Below are positions 20,817 through 33,000 of a DNA stretch of 64,000 nt, one piece after another. Under the pieces are notes generated by a model. The model saw only the letters and a program-made list of their open reading frames with translations. It was not told the origin of the DNA and ran no database searches. Each line of letters starts with the position of its first letter. Position 1 is the stretch's first letter. A program made the position numbers and the translations under genes. Source of the stretch: Apostichopus japonicus (taxonomy: Eukaryota > Echinodermata > Holothuroidea > Aspidochirotida > Stichopodidae); NCBI RefSeq assembly GCF_037975245.1, contig NC_092562.1, positions 15,456,521 to 15,520,520 on the forward strand, given 5' to 3'.

Positions 20817-23800
20817 CTTCGAAAATGACAAAAGTTGTTAAACAAAGAAACAAAAAACAAATTATCTGCATGGAGAGCGAGAGTCTTAACATCCGTAAGA
20901 AACAGGGAAGGGGTAAAGGTAGATATAGTATATTGTAATACATGGTCCCTTAAAAATCCCTCTTTTAATACGCGTGCAACTGCCCTCAAAGCTCTTGCCC
21001 CCCCCCCTTCTTCCCGGCGCCCAGTCTCAATCCCCTTCCAATGCCTCATCATTAGATGACTTAAGTAACTTCGGTTCCTTAAAAACCTGCATTTCACATT
21101 GAATTGTCACTTTGCATCATTCCTATATACAGTAGTATGCATGTATAATTGGATAAACTCTCACCATGCTTATATAACCAAGACTTCTCCGATATTATTG
21201 GAGGTTGACTAAAATATAAAATCTCTCTTAGTTCATCAGCAATGGGAGTAAAACAACTTATTCGTCGCAGCGTTAAAACAATGGACCGATGCCCCCAAGT
21301 CGAAAGAGCCGAGAGGAGGAGAATCTTCAATGGAGAGATTTTTTAAAGATTTTTTCTGTTAATTGTGAGAAGCAGTGAAATCTTCGTGGAAAGAGAGCGT
21401 TGTGGTCGAGTGCAGTTAAGGCAGTGGACTTGTGATCTAAGGATTGCAGTTTCGAGTCCTGGCCAGATCATTGCGTTGTGTCCTTGGGCAAGGCACTTTA
21501 TCTCCATTGCCTTTCTTCACCCAGGTGTACAAATGGGGACCTTTGAGATAAAACTGTCAGCTGGGCGCTGTTTAGCTGCTGCCATGTGTTTGACAGGTTA
21601 TCGTTGACCGGGGTCATATTATTGTAAAGCGCATAGAAATGCATTTGCATATTGTTGTGCTCTATAAATGTGTAAATGGTTCTATAAATATGTAAATGGC
21701 TCTATAAATAAAACAGGTTTTCAACAGTGTGGCAACCAGTCAGAGGGAGGTATCGAGGCAAAGTAGAGGTACAACATTCATTTCCGGTTGCCGTTTCCAG
21801 GAAGGTTTCTGAGTACGTTACGCGCGTTGGCGATTCATTCGAAAGCCAACTAGGGACCTAATATTGATTGACTCGCGTTTCCGTGTTCAACATGTGACGT
21901 GTGACTTTCCGAGACTAAGTTGCTCTTCGCATAGCATATACTTGGAAGGCTTCCGGAAACGATAATGACCAAAGTTAATTATTAATAACAATATAAGCGA
22001 AAGTAAGTTTCGATAAGATCAAAGTTAGTGAGAGACTCTTGACTTGTTGCATTTTGATATCATTGGCCTCTATATAGGTATGATGTATTGGCCCCAAATA
22101 TGCTAGATATTTAAATATGGTCACCTTTGGTCAAAATTCTTAAACTATTTTTATTACAACATTCGAGGAAATTGTCCTCACTTGGAAATTCAGTCATCTT
22201 GTGGGTTCCATGAAAAAAATTTCTGAGAAAAGTTTAGAGAGTAAAGACCTCCAGGAAAGTTCTTATTGAAAAATTCTAGCAATTATAATGTGCTATAATT
22301 TGGGGCCTGTACTGAATACCTTTAAGCCTCACAGAAGTTTGTAAAGCTGTCTGTGTTAATAGTTAAATATATCCTGGTTCCATCCTAAATTTCCCGCTCC
22401 TTTATTGTCTGAGTGTGCCTCGCGGTGGGTGCATCCACGCATTCATCATAAAATTCCTTTTGAGATTGGAGATATGAGGGAACAATTTATTGAGAGGGTA
22501 TGCACGCGGCGAATGCAGGGACGTCGCTAGAGGGGGGGTGTGGGGGGGTGTCTCACCCCCCCAATCTTGGTAAAACTGACGATAGTTGGAAAATTTCAGT
22601 GCCACAGTCGAAATTTCCGACTGTCGCACTCTAAATTTTCCAACTGTCGCACTCTAATTTTCCGACTGTCGCACTCTCATTTTCACATATTCTTGTAATT
22701 TTTGATTGACCTAAAATTTTTGGTAAAAATTGACCTTTGATCAGTGATATTTACCACGTTTTCCTTGTCACATTGAGAAATTGTATCTCGCGATCCTTAT
22801 ACTCCACCATACAAAACTTCGTATGATTTTGAATACTCTAAAAAAAAAAAAATTCTAATAGAACTACTGTACAAAGTTCGCCAGCTTCAATTCGGATAAT
22901 TCATGTATTAATTTTGCTATTGGCTGGGTTGACCCTGTGCGCTAGCTTCAAGTAAGTTCAGGATATACATTGTATGGTATACGATTAAAACGCGCAATGT
23001 TAATCTACGGAAGCTTAAAAATGCCATCAATAAGAAAAACTTTGCCCCATAAGTTGACATTTTTCAGTAAATTGTTTAGATAACAAGATAAAATCTTATC
23101 AAAATCAGAAAAATGTTGGATTGCTCAGTTGCTTTAACTGAGCAATTGAAAAATTTCTGAAAATGTTTAATTGACAATTACTTATCATAGCCTATCTCGT
23201 CAATTGGACATTTTTCTGCAAAATGTTTAATTGACAACTTATCATATCTCGTCAACTCAACATTTTTCTGCAAAATGTTTAATTGTTCACTTCATTCTGA
23301 ATGCTCAGTTGGAATGAAGCGCACAATTGAAAGTTTTTCATGTGAGTGATAAATAGCCCCCCCCCCCCAAGAAAACAATATTAAGCGTGCTAGTAAAAAG
23401 CACTGTATTTTTTGGTAATTCACTATGTCGTCGAATATAATTTGTTGCAAAACAATTTCCCCTTTGTTACATTAACATAGCTTTTGTAGTTAGTAGTCTA
23501 TGTAGCCAGCTAGAAGCAGATAACTTTACTCAGTTGCTAACTTGCTTAGCCAGAGTGATTAATAAGTTTGTGAAGTGAGGGCCTGTGTACAAATGTATCG
23601 AAAAAAATTTCCGCGCGCTACGCGCGCGTTCGACATGTTAATGTTGACGAGTAGTACGGGGGGGGGGGTGGTGGGGGGATGGGTACAAGGCAGCAGTCGG
23701 AATTTTCTTGCTCCAAAACCCATCCAGTTGGAATTTCAGACACTACACCCCCCCAATCATCAGGCCTTAGCTACGTCCCTGGGCGAATGCAGAGATCGCC

Positions 23801-26800
23801 GGGTCCAATGAATTAGAGGTAAAACGTTTGATTGTAAACTTGACATAGCCAAGACGGTCGTGCCGTGTTTCTTACCCTCAACGAACACTTTTGAACTGCA
23901 AGGTGTAACGGTAGATCACCCCGATTATCCACTGCTGTTATATCAGCCCCGTGTTGAATCAACAGGATGGCAGAGTCTTCGTTCCCATGATGCAACGCGT
24001 CATGAAGGGGCGTTCTTAGAAATGGACGATGATCCGAGTCGGGGTTCATATCATAAACGTTCGGGTTGGCGCCTTTTTGAAGTAAATATTCGACCACCTC
24101 TGGTATGGCAAAATTTGCTGCCTGTGAGAGAAGAAAAATGTATTACATGAATGTTCACAAAATACATCGGCATGCAGGATTACGAATATTTTTCCTGCAT
24201 GTTTATTTACAGTGGATTCGAGAGCTAGGTCGGACCCCTGGGGTACATCTGTCCACCGGGCCCCCCTTTGAATTTTTATTTAAAGCTTCCTGAAGTAGGC
24301 CAATGTTTCGAAAATGAGAAAACATTATCAATCATCTCATATTTTCCAGGGCCCTATATTATTGACACCGGACCCGGGGCCGATAAGCCCCTAACTCAAC
24401 TGTCCTCAGGTCTCTAATATTGGTAATACAATGAAATACACACAAACGTGGATTAACAGAAGGGTAAGAGGGAGGGGGAGACGGCCGGGGAGGGGTAGGG
24501 TTTGAAACCACTGCACATGCATATAATCCGCAGCAAAATAAGCTTTACCAAATGGGCGAGGTTCTTTTCGACAAGATTGAACTTAATGTACAACAATCTT
24601 TTGCCACCTGATATTTTGAACATCATTAAGAAACAAGAAGAGCAACGCTGCAGAGCTCAGCTAAGCTTCTATTTTAATAAAATTGTTTTGTTCGTCAATA
24701 TTTCTGATTTCAACAGTTGATAGCCCTAATTACTAGGTGTTTACGAACCACCCCTTGTTAGTCCCCGAAAATTTCCCGATATTGTGGTTTTCCGGAAAAG
24801 TTTCCTTCAAAGTGGAAACACTGTCATGCACGAACTTATTTTATGCAATAGATCGTTTTACTTATATACCCTTGGAAATTCTATGTAAAAAAAAAGAGAA
24901 CCATGCAACAATCTATACACTTCGTAGTTTTAATCCAGGCAATAAAAGAACGAAACCGTAAAGAAGGTATTCGTCAGCTAATTCTGCTTAAATGTTGTGG
25001 ATATTCGCGTTTGAATTGTGCTGACCCAACATTGTTTCAGGAAAGTTGCACCCACACAGTAATATAGCGACCTGCAACTTGTTTACAATTCGATGTACCA
25101 CAGAGAAACTTTAAAGAGCAGAAAACGAAATCAGCTTCAATATAAACTCATTCTCACATGTCGTATCACACACACTAACTGTGGAAAAGTTCAAATTACA
25201 AATCTGCCAAGTTAGTCCTTTCACAGAGAATGAAATCGAACTATATAGATAAGAAGCCTAAATAAAAAGTAAATATTTGACTTGATCGAGTATCCCACGG
25301 GTGGAATTATTTCCCAAAATGACGGGAAAATTAAGATGGAAGACATTTTGCTATACTCACACCAAAACGAAAATACTGGTCATTGCATACGATATGTGGC
25401 CTACATTTCGTCATAACTGAAAACTTTACAGAAGGCCCTGTTTTGGGCCCTCACATGACGGAAAAAAAAAATTCCTGAAAAAGTTGGTTCATCCCCATTC
25501 AAACGTTATATATCCTCAACATTTCAGCAGATTTGGATGTACGCTCTATAAGACGGAGTAAAGTTTTTACGTTTTCAGAAAGGGACCTCTCGTGACCTTA
25601 ATTTCAAATTGATAAAATATCATCGCATGTACGAAGTCTTAACTCACACAAACCACCGACGAAATTTCAGCCAAATCGAAAGGAAAATGAAAAAAAAAAT
25701 GGCAGTCATTGAAACATGGTAGCAAAAAGAGTGACAGAATTTGGCAGAAATCGCAGGATTGATAGCTCAGCTGAAAGCGTACAGCTGATCTAATAATGCA
25801 CGGTATCATTTATAATTGCAGGAATGTGCATTTTAAAACACATTCAGCATTTTTATTTTTAATCCATGTTGGAACCTGCAACTGACACCGCATCGTTTCT
25901 AGTATATATTAAATTGGTCTCTTCCCACGGGCATATATAAGATTATATATTGGTTACTGTTCTTTTTTTTTTTTGAGCAAGACATGCTGTTATACTGAGA
26001 TAATGTTCTTGCTCAGACACAAGGGCGGCGGAACCGGGGGGCACAGGGGGCACGTGCCCCCCCCCCACATTTCCTCAGGTTAAAAATGTGCCCTTTTGTA
26101 CATAAAAATTGAGGTGTCTCAAGTTAGCAAGAGGCCAGGGAACCAGAATGAACACTCGGGAAGGGCCGTTTCCGGCCATCTGAGGGGTTTGTGAAACCAA
26201 AAATTTTTCTTGTACGCTCCGCGCCAACCGATGGTGGCGCTCCGCTCAGATAGTCGTGCATACAACTTTGCAAATCCTGGCTACGCCCCTGACTTTTAAT
26301 GAATTTCTGTGGGTCATACTCAAAGCTATTTCCAGTGGAAAAAATTGTTTCTAGCATGATTTCACCTCATTTTGTCTCAATAGAAAACTTGTTCCTTGTT
26401 TCCCAATTTGCACATTGGATATTGCAGTGCTAGTATGCATATTTTCCTTGAAGGGGGGGGGGGGGGCGTTGATGGAGTGATGTGTATACGCAAATAAGAT
26501 AATACAATAAGAGTTATAAAGGGTACTAAATATAAGGCTACATCAGTCCAATCGAATTTCTGCAAAGTGCCCTTTGATGTCGGTGCCCCCCCCCCCCAAA
26601 AAAATTAAAAGTGCTTCCGCCGCCCTTGCTCAGACAGTTACTGGCATAACATGACTAAGCCTTGGCATAACATGACTAGGCCTTGCGGTCAAGCTGAGGT
26701 CCGCGTAGCAGTGGTATTGGCATGGGTTATTTTTTTTTGGCACAGGGTCGGGTGTTGGGTGGGGGTTGGGTAGCGCGGTAAGGAAGAGCGACCTGGGACA

Positions 26801-28976
26801 TTGTCGTGAAAGTACATGTCATGAGTACGTTGCAGATGTATGCGTTCGTCTTTTGTCACAAAGTTTGACCTGCCACCGCCATTGACCGCGCGACCTTGGA
26901 CGTCTTATGTTCAGTAATATGATAGAAACATCGAAATCAACGTGGGTATGAGTGTTGCAAGTTTAATGACCTTTTACGCATGATTCTATGACGTAATCAT
27001 TCATGTTACGACACGCTTTTGGCCAATTCGTGTAGGCCTTTATATATGTGCTTTCTTAACACGGATGTACGCACTCAAAAACACACATATACTCACTTCC
27101 CTTTTTGACCCCATTCTCAAATAGGAAGTCCATCACATGTTATTGTGTTACCCAACGGTACGTCGTCTCAGTAACAGCACACTAACCACCCCCCCCCCTC
27201 CAATTCACTTCATTCCCCGGCCTGTCCCACAAGGGGTGTGAGGTGGATTATTATTTCTGTAATATCTCATTCTCAGGACATTACATGTATGGATGAGATA
27301 ACAGGACTAGGCTGGAGTATACCATGAACACAAAAAAAAATCAATCGCAATTAATACATGTTATTCACGCAAGTGTCACATACGGTGTGATCGGCAAATA
27401 TTTAAGCTGTGAGGTACATGTGAGAATGGTATCATTAAAATTTGTAGGTATTGGTTGAAATACCATAAACGTTTTCAGTGGCGTAGGAAGGTACTTTTGA
27501 GTGGAGGGGGGGGGGCTGAAGACTGATGGCCGGCCTGGAGGAGGGTTTAAGGGGAGGGGGCGTCCCCCTCCCCTTTGGATTCTTTTTGCATTCCAGGTGG
27601 CCTCAGATGCAATTTGGTGCAATATAGCACACTTAAACACCCGCTCCATTTTGTAAATAATTTTGCATTTTCACCTGGCCTTAGATGCAATTTGGTGTTC
27701 CAAATGAGATTTTTCTCTCAATGAAAAAGGGGTTTTCTGACTTGCGAAGCGGGGGGGGGGGGGCGGAATGATACTTCCGCCCCCCATATTTTTCACTGGG
27801 GGCCGGCGCCCCCAGCCCACCGGTTCCTACGCCCTTGAACGTTTCATTTTCCACACTTCCCTCAATCTGAAATTGTTATTAGCTATCGTGTAACTTATAG
27901 ATTCTGTTCTTTCCATACTGTACGGACTTCGATACAAGACTGCATAACCTGACCAAATAATATACCGTGCCTCCGCGGTTCGATGTCCGTTCAGCGGTGG
28001 TGTCGTCACTTGACGAGGGAATAGAGACGGATATGGTAGGCGCAAATTTGGTTAATTGTACAGGAAATAGTGAAAATTGTGTGTTACAGCAGTATTTTGC
28101 AACTTGAAGTAACTTTATGTTCAAAAGTTTTCGGGCTTAGAACACGGTCCGATATTAATGTTTTTAATTGAGGCAGAAAAAAAAGTTATACAAAAAATGG
28201 AAACTAACCCTTTGCATTAATAATGTTTTTAAATAAGAGTGTTAAATATTGATTTGAAATTCATGCAGGGCAGTAGTGAAGTTTAAGCACTAGCTATTCA
28301 CGCAGGGGCCTCTGTGAACTTGTTAATGAGAGAACAACTAGTTACTGAGATGGTCGATGGAGTTTACTGAAGAACATAAAACGTTTCGTCCTTTGTAAAA
28401 AAAAGTTTGTGCTTGAGAATTTTTTATCACTATACAAATCGCATCTGGTGTGGGGGGGGGCACGATTTTTTTGGGGGAGGGCACGAATTCGGGAACATTT
28501 TTCATGATCATTTCTGTACTACATATATATTAAACATGTCATTTGAGGCCATTACAAGTGTTACGTTTTCCCATTGGGTTTTGTGTTACATCTGATGAAT
28601 TGACCTAATGGTCTGTAGTGTTAGAATATGCAGTTCAGTCACTTTAATTGATGAGCTTCAAATATTTAAAGGGTCGCTAACAAGAAACAAAAAGTGTTTT
28701 TAAAAGAACAGCCTTCACTACCAGAAGTGCAGTCTCAGGCATATCAAAATTAACTATGTGCCTAAGTATGAACAAATTAGTTTGGCTATTCGATAATACT
28801 TGGTAAAATGATAACATAACATGTCTTACCTGAAGTGCAGTGTACCCATATTCATTTCTTTGATTTATTTCTTCCTGTCTCCACTGAGGATCTTCTATAA
28901 TTTCCCTCAATCTGTCTAAGTTTCCATTCAAGGCCGCGCCCCATAGACTGTCGTTGTAGTTGAAATTTGCAGCCAT
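20625..28976 (-). CDS. Small ankyrin-repeat protein (three exons, 194 aa)
   Basis: Three exons join with GT-AG boundaries and phase 0 at both introns. The product is almost entirely ankyrin repeats. A degenerate first repeat (SLWGAALNGNLDRLREII) is followed by one with EYLLQKGANPN at residues 60-70. The third is a canonical TPLHDALHHGNEDSAILLIQHGADI at 86-110 and the fourth is LPLHLAVQKC at 119-128. A last half-repeat is GKSALDIARE at 152-161. An insertion (MNPDSDHRPFLR, 74-85) lengthens the loop between repeats 2 and 3. Ankyrin repeats bind proteins; no catalytic domain, signal peptide or membrane segment is seen, so a cytosolic scaffold is inferred. Size and the first repeat recall ANKRD39-type proteins, but the rest diverges and I do not assign orthology. 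It lies head-to-head with FAF1 about 1 kb away. Introns hold three hAT elements and a SINE. Confidence 0.85.
21165..21324 (-). other. Possible alternative or orphan exon inside ankyrin intron 2
   Basis: An open 160-nt segment with acceptor-like CTCCATTGAAG and donor CATG|GTGAGA. Its frame contains LTLRRISCFTPIADELREIL, loosely reminiscent of a SOCS-box helix. The length is not a multiple of three: inserting it between exons 2 and 3 puts exon 3 out of frame with an early stop. It could be an alternative exon, a different gene or chance. Confidence 0.2.
21396..21713 (+). mobile_element. tRNA-derived SINE of a second type
   Basis: The head has an A-box-like TGGTCGAGTGCAGTTAAGG at 21402 and a B-box-like GTTTCGAGTCC at 21449-21459, with spacing recalling a long-variable-arm (Leu/Ser) tRNA. 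The body includes TGTCCTTGGGCAAGGCACTT and CACCCAGGTGTACAAATGGG. Such blocks recur in metazoan SINE core domains. The tail has imperfect repeats of CTATAAATATGTAAATGG ending AATAAAACA. It sits in ankyrin intron 2, antisense to the gene. Confidence 0.8.
22516..23781. mobile_element. Complete non-autonomous hAT transposon (1266 bp)
   Basis: The ends are CAGGGACGTCGCTAG and CTTAGCTACGTCCCTG, inverted with few mismatches. Exact 8-bp target duplications GGCGAATG flank it at 22508-22515 and 23782-23789. G/C tracts lie inside both ends. The left subterminal region has about three tandem copies of a unit with GACTGTCGCACTCT. The interior at about 23110-23300 has repeats with TTCTGCAAAATGTTTAATTG. There is no transposase frame. 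It lies in ankyrin intron 2, about 90 bp beyond the donor of exon 2. Confidence 0.95.
23876..24121 (-). CDS. Ankyrin-repeat gene, coding exon 2
   Basis: The acceptor is TCTCTCACAG and the donor is AGG|GTAAGA. 246 nt, 82 codons, residues 50-131. It carries the best-conserved ankyrin repeat and joins in phase on both sides. Confidence 0.9.
24122..26011. other. Ankyrin intron 1, left part; nothing recognised
   Basis: AT-rich intronic sequence. Short frames are open on the plus strand, but none shows splice sites or family motifs. Confidence 0.5.
26020..26628. mobile_element. Complete non-autonomous hAT transposon (609 bp)
   Basis: The ends are CAAGGGCGGCGGAACC and TTCCGCCGCCCTTG, inverted. Exact 8-bp target duplications CTCAGACA occur at 26012-26019 and 26629-26636. 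G and C tracts lie inside both ends. CTGGCTACGCCCCTGAC at about 26277-26293 looks like the right end of another hAT, suggesting a nested, partly deleted insertion. It lies in ankyrin intron 1. Confidence 0.93.
26637..27467. other. Ankyrin intron 1, middle part
   Basis: It contains a duplicated TGGCATAACATGACTA phrase at about 26642-26680 and G- or C-rich tracts. No gene was recognised. Confidence 0.45.
27476..27837. mobile_element. Short non-autonomous hAT element (362 bp)
   Basis: The left end CAGTGGCGTAGGAAGG and right end CCGGTTCCTACGCCCTTG are inverted repeats with mismatches. The flanks are AACGTTTT (27468-27475) and AACGTTTC (27838-27845), a 7 of 8 match, consistent with an older hAT target duplication. 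The interior is G/C-tract-rich and non-coding, with a duplicated phrase CTCAGATGCAATTTGGTG / CTTAGATGCAATTTGGTG. Confidence 0.88.
27846..28829. other. Ankyrin intron 1, right part; nothing recognised
   Basis: Intronic sequence with a G-rich patch at about 28449-28480 and no recognised element. Confidence 0.45.
28830..28976 (-). CDS. Ankyrin-repeat gene, coding exon 1
   Basis: The ATG at 28976 gives MAANFNYND... and 49 codons. The donor is CAG|GTAAGA, phase 0. A TTG three bases upstream is in frame but is not a likely start. The exon ends inside the second repeat (GYTALQ), which exon 2 continues. Confidence 0.88.
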
Positions 28977-29384
28977 CAAAATTAGATCACCATCCCCAGG
29001 ACATTTGCACGTCGTGGAGCTGAGGGTATCATAATCAATTAACGTTCTCGATTCACACGAGGTTCACTGTCCAGATGGCCTTATTTCTTCAGTGACTAGG
29101 CCTATATCCACAATTTCCAAATATTGTTCCTGGTCAAACGCTCTGTTCAAGGGTAGAGATAACACTGTTTCATCCCGGAGGCACGACCTAAATTCATCGA
29201 TTGGTAGGCCTACAATTAGTGGTTGACATCAGTCCGGCAGACTTCCAGTATGGTAAAACAAATCTCCCCTAAATTGCCGAGTTAAATAAACATCTCAGTC
29301 CAGCGGTCTAACATATTCCTAGGCTAAAGTGTAGTTTACCAATTGTGTCGCAGATAAGAAGGCATACATATATATGCTATATAT

Positions 29385-29419
<35 letters not shown>

Positions 29420-29995
29420 TACACACATTAATTAAAGCTTAGGTTTTGTACACCACCAAGTTCAAGATCATGTCACAGGTTCCACAAGAATCCGGCCCCA
29501 AAATGATTGTTCCTCCATCAAACAGGTTTAAGAACGCAGCAATTGACCAACACATTTGTGGGCTCGGTAAGCTTATAAAATCCCATCGTCTCTGCGTTCC
29601 AATAAAAATGTTCTTTTATTCTTTTTTCTTTACGTTGTTGTTTTGCAGCTTGTTACCATGCAAATGATTTCAACAAGTTCCTACATGTTTACCCAGGGCT
29701 AACCTGGTCGGCATATGTGTCGGAGTTTCGAAATCTGGAATTTTTTTCTTTCCAAATATAAAGCTCGTTGCTTTTTGCGATATGATTCATAATATTTGCT
29801 GAAGCTTAGTACAGTACTTTATGTTCCCATGTACACAAGTTCAGTATTACGATTAGTCACATTTCAACGTGCATATATTAGCGAGACTTGCAGCAACATG
29901 TCATTGCTTTAAAGTTATGTGGTCACAAAAGGGACCTTCCCCCAATCTACGTCATAACTATACTTCGCTGTTCCATAATTTGTTTCCAAACAACA
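28977..29995. promoter_or_regulatory. Head-to-head intergenic region, putative divergent promoter
   Basis: The start codons of the minus-strand ankyrin gene (28976) and plus-strand FAF1 (29996) are 1019 bp apart and point away from each other. Both promoters and 5' UTRs must therefore lie here unless a non-coding first exon exists further out. A TA tract occupies about 29385-29416. No convincing TATA box or CpG-island-like composition was seen, so the assignment rests on gene geometry. Confidence 0.5.
29385..29416. repeat. TA microsatellite between the divergent genes
   Basis: About 32 bp of TA repeats upstream of FAF1. Confidence 0.9.
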
Positions 29996-30040
29996 ATGGC
30001 GACTAACACTGACAGAAACGAAATTCTAGCAAATTTTCAG
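29996..30040 (+). CDS. FAF1: FAF1 coding exon 1 (15 codons)
   Basis: ATG followed by 14 codons (MATNTDRNEILANFQ), donor CAG|GTTGGT, phase 0. It is too short to stand out alone but corresponds to the first 15 residues of vertebrate FAF1 and completes UBA helix 1. It lies 5747 bp before exon 2. Confidence 0.93.
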
Positions 30041-33000
30041 GTTGGTCTCACCTCGTATTATTCAAAAGAGGAAAAAACATGTAGCACTTAATCTACAAAA
30101 TGAACGACAAGGAAGTTAAGAACAGTAAAGTTCTTAGTGCATGCGATGACATGCATTTCAGTCGATTCTACTCTTTAATAGGCCAACAGCGGTTCGACTG
30201 ACTGCGAGCATGAACGAGGCACCCGTTTGTCGTACAACTAGTATGTTAGGCTACAAAGTAATTAAGTATGACAAAGCATTACAGCTGATTTGCTGTGCAG
30301 GAACATTCGTCAATATTATAACACAGAACAGTGTTAGGAAGTTAGAAGTATTCGCTTTCAAGTACTAACTGCAAGATACTGCCTTTAAAAATAAGGCAAC
30401 AATCAGTCAGTGCAAAAGCTACCAATTCCAACACGTCAGATATCAATCCAACGTTTGTTAAAGTGTAGGCTAGGCCAAATCTGGGTGAGATTTTTGGGGC
30501 TAGGCTGAGGGCATACCTGTATACAGTTCCAGTAGCCAGTGGGTTGAATTATGGCACTTAAATGCCTCAAATGTTTACACATTGTCAAAGTAGTGACACA
30601 AGATATTTGTAAAATTATTGTAGTGTGTTGACTTCATGTAAATATAAATGATGAATCCAAGGACACTCTGTTAAGAATAAGGAAGAAGGTTATTAAAACG
30701 GCCCTGAATTCTGAGGGTAGTCTGTGGGTTCTTGTACTATTTCTGGGTTAAAAGTGGCCCAGCAATTGCCCCTGTATTTTATGTTCAGTCCCCAGATCAA
30801 AACAAGTGTCACTGAAATTACTCTCAGTATTTGTGGAAAAGCCCTGAATAATTTCAACTTAACCCACTTGGCACAGATTTAATGTTAACAGCTTGAACAT
30901 AAATTGTGATTGTTGACTACCAACATAAAGTTCATACTCATATAGAACAACAATCTAGATCATACATTGCCAGTCTTTGATTAACTTTCAATTCATCTTT
31001 TTTAACATCTTTGATGTGACTGTTACTAGTGCACTTCTAGTGGAGCATACCTTGTTCAGTTTGGCAAACCGGACTCAAACTTGTAAATTTTCTTTACCTG
31101 GGAACAAAAAACCAAGTTTCAAATACACTTAAATATTGGCTTCACTAAATTAATGTAAAACTAGGCTGGAACTTTTCCTGAATACCAGAATGTATTCAGT
31201 AGTAACAACTTTCACTATCATTTCAGAAAACCTTATGTATTATTTTTTGGGGGATAGAATTATAATTTTTCCATTGCTTTTTATATTGACTGAAAGTTAG
31301 GACTACCAGTAGACTGCTTTCTAAAATAATAAATGTATGATATTTCCCAAGTAATTTTTCTATATTTATGAACAAGTGTGACAACCATTTAGTGAAATGT
31401 TTGCACAAAAAATGTTTACAAAGTGAACCTGATGCATATTAAGCTGTGGCATTTTTTCCATTACATGGGCTTAATTGCCAAATTGAGTTTTGCAATCTGG
31501 TAATTTCTGATCTATTAATACACTACTTTTGGGGAAGATCCTCACTTGAAATAGCTGATTGTTCGTGGGCGACAGTGGTTGTGACAAAACTGTTATATAT
31601 TGGAATGTGTATACAAAAAGATTGGCACGAACTAAGAACAACCGTAGTGGAGTACTTAGCAATAAATACACATGGGGGCAATAGGCTGTGGTGAACAGAA
31701 CAGTAGCTAAGGATTTGCAACCAAGTTTGCTTGAAATACATTTGAATTTTCTTTGACTATATTTTTCAATTGGTGGAGGAGATCCCTCTCATAAATTTCA
31801 CAATATATGTCAGAAATTCATGGTATCATTTGAGGGGAACCTTGTAATGACTGCTATTTCAGGGCAAAAGCTGATCCTGATTTTCTCGGTGCTGTTTAGA
31901 TATTTCGTTGCTCATGTAGGATGAAGTGCCAGACTATTTTGTAGGTGTGGTTACTGGGGAAGATTAATGAAAGTACCATAGTCGGCCCACATACTTGACG
32001 TATCACACCATACAGATTTTGTACAGTAGACTGGCTTCAAGATTGTACCAATTCCACACCACCGTACTTGTAATTTATGAAGGCCCGGGGCGATATATTC
32101 AGTGAAATTATCAGGCCATTTGAGGACAAATTCACACATGTTGCATCTTTGCAATGATAAAAAGAAAACCAATTTTGAATTACTGATAGCATTCCCTGAA
32201 ATTAAGCTATGAGGAGAGGAAAACAAAAGGTCAACTAATTGACTGTTTTATTTTGGAGGATGCAACAGTAATGTTCAGCTACTAACAGATGGTCGCAGGC
32301 CTAAGCCAATACACCTAGTATCAATGTCACATGTGAAGCTAAGATATGTTCAACTCCTATCTTGAATCCAAAGAGACAGAACGTAAGCCTGTAAAGTGCT
32401 GTTCCTTTTGTACAAAAATGATGTTGTTTCCATGGCCTCCATTGCAGTTAATTTACTTTGGTCTCCTAACCTTATGAACTGCAATAAATGCATGCAGCCT
32501 TGTGTGAGCGATACTTAACTTCATTTCAGCAGAACTAGCAAATTTTCTTTGCCCTGCTTGCCTTTCAAATTAGATCATTTATAGCATGCTTTGGGAACCT
32601 GAACTTTGTTTTCAAGAATTGCCACAGACCAGTTGGTCTTACAAATTTGCCAGCAGTTTTTAGGGCTAAGTTTTTATTACTATTACTTCCCTGCTTTTAT
32701 ACAGTTGCTAAAGTCTAGTCCATGAAGGGTAATGCAAAATAATTCCAAAAGTGTCTTGTTGCTTTTTTGCTTTAGATTATTATGATCAAGTTGAGAAATA
32801 GCCATTGAATGGGAAATATTTCCCAGTTTGCTGTTTATGGATAACAATGTCTTTCACTTTCAAGGTGCATATCAAACATAGTCAATTCCCACAGACAGAT
32901 TACTCTGTTACATACTTTCAGTATGAATGTGAAATGAGATTAGTCTAGTGTCATTCACTGAGATTTATCTTGCTGAGATTGGCCCAAAAAATTATTGTTA

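Noticed and set aside
21165-21324. Extra constitutive exon of the ankyrin gene
   Set aside because: Its 160-nt length shifts exon 3 into a frame with an early stop. Exons 2 and 3 join perfectly without it.
21396-21470. Possible Leu/Ser tRNA gene
   Set aside because: It is joined to a SINE core and tail, and the acceptor stem is not complementary.
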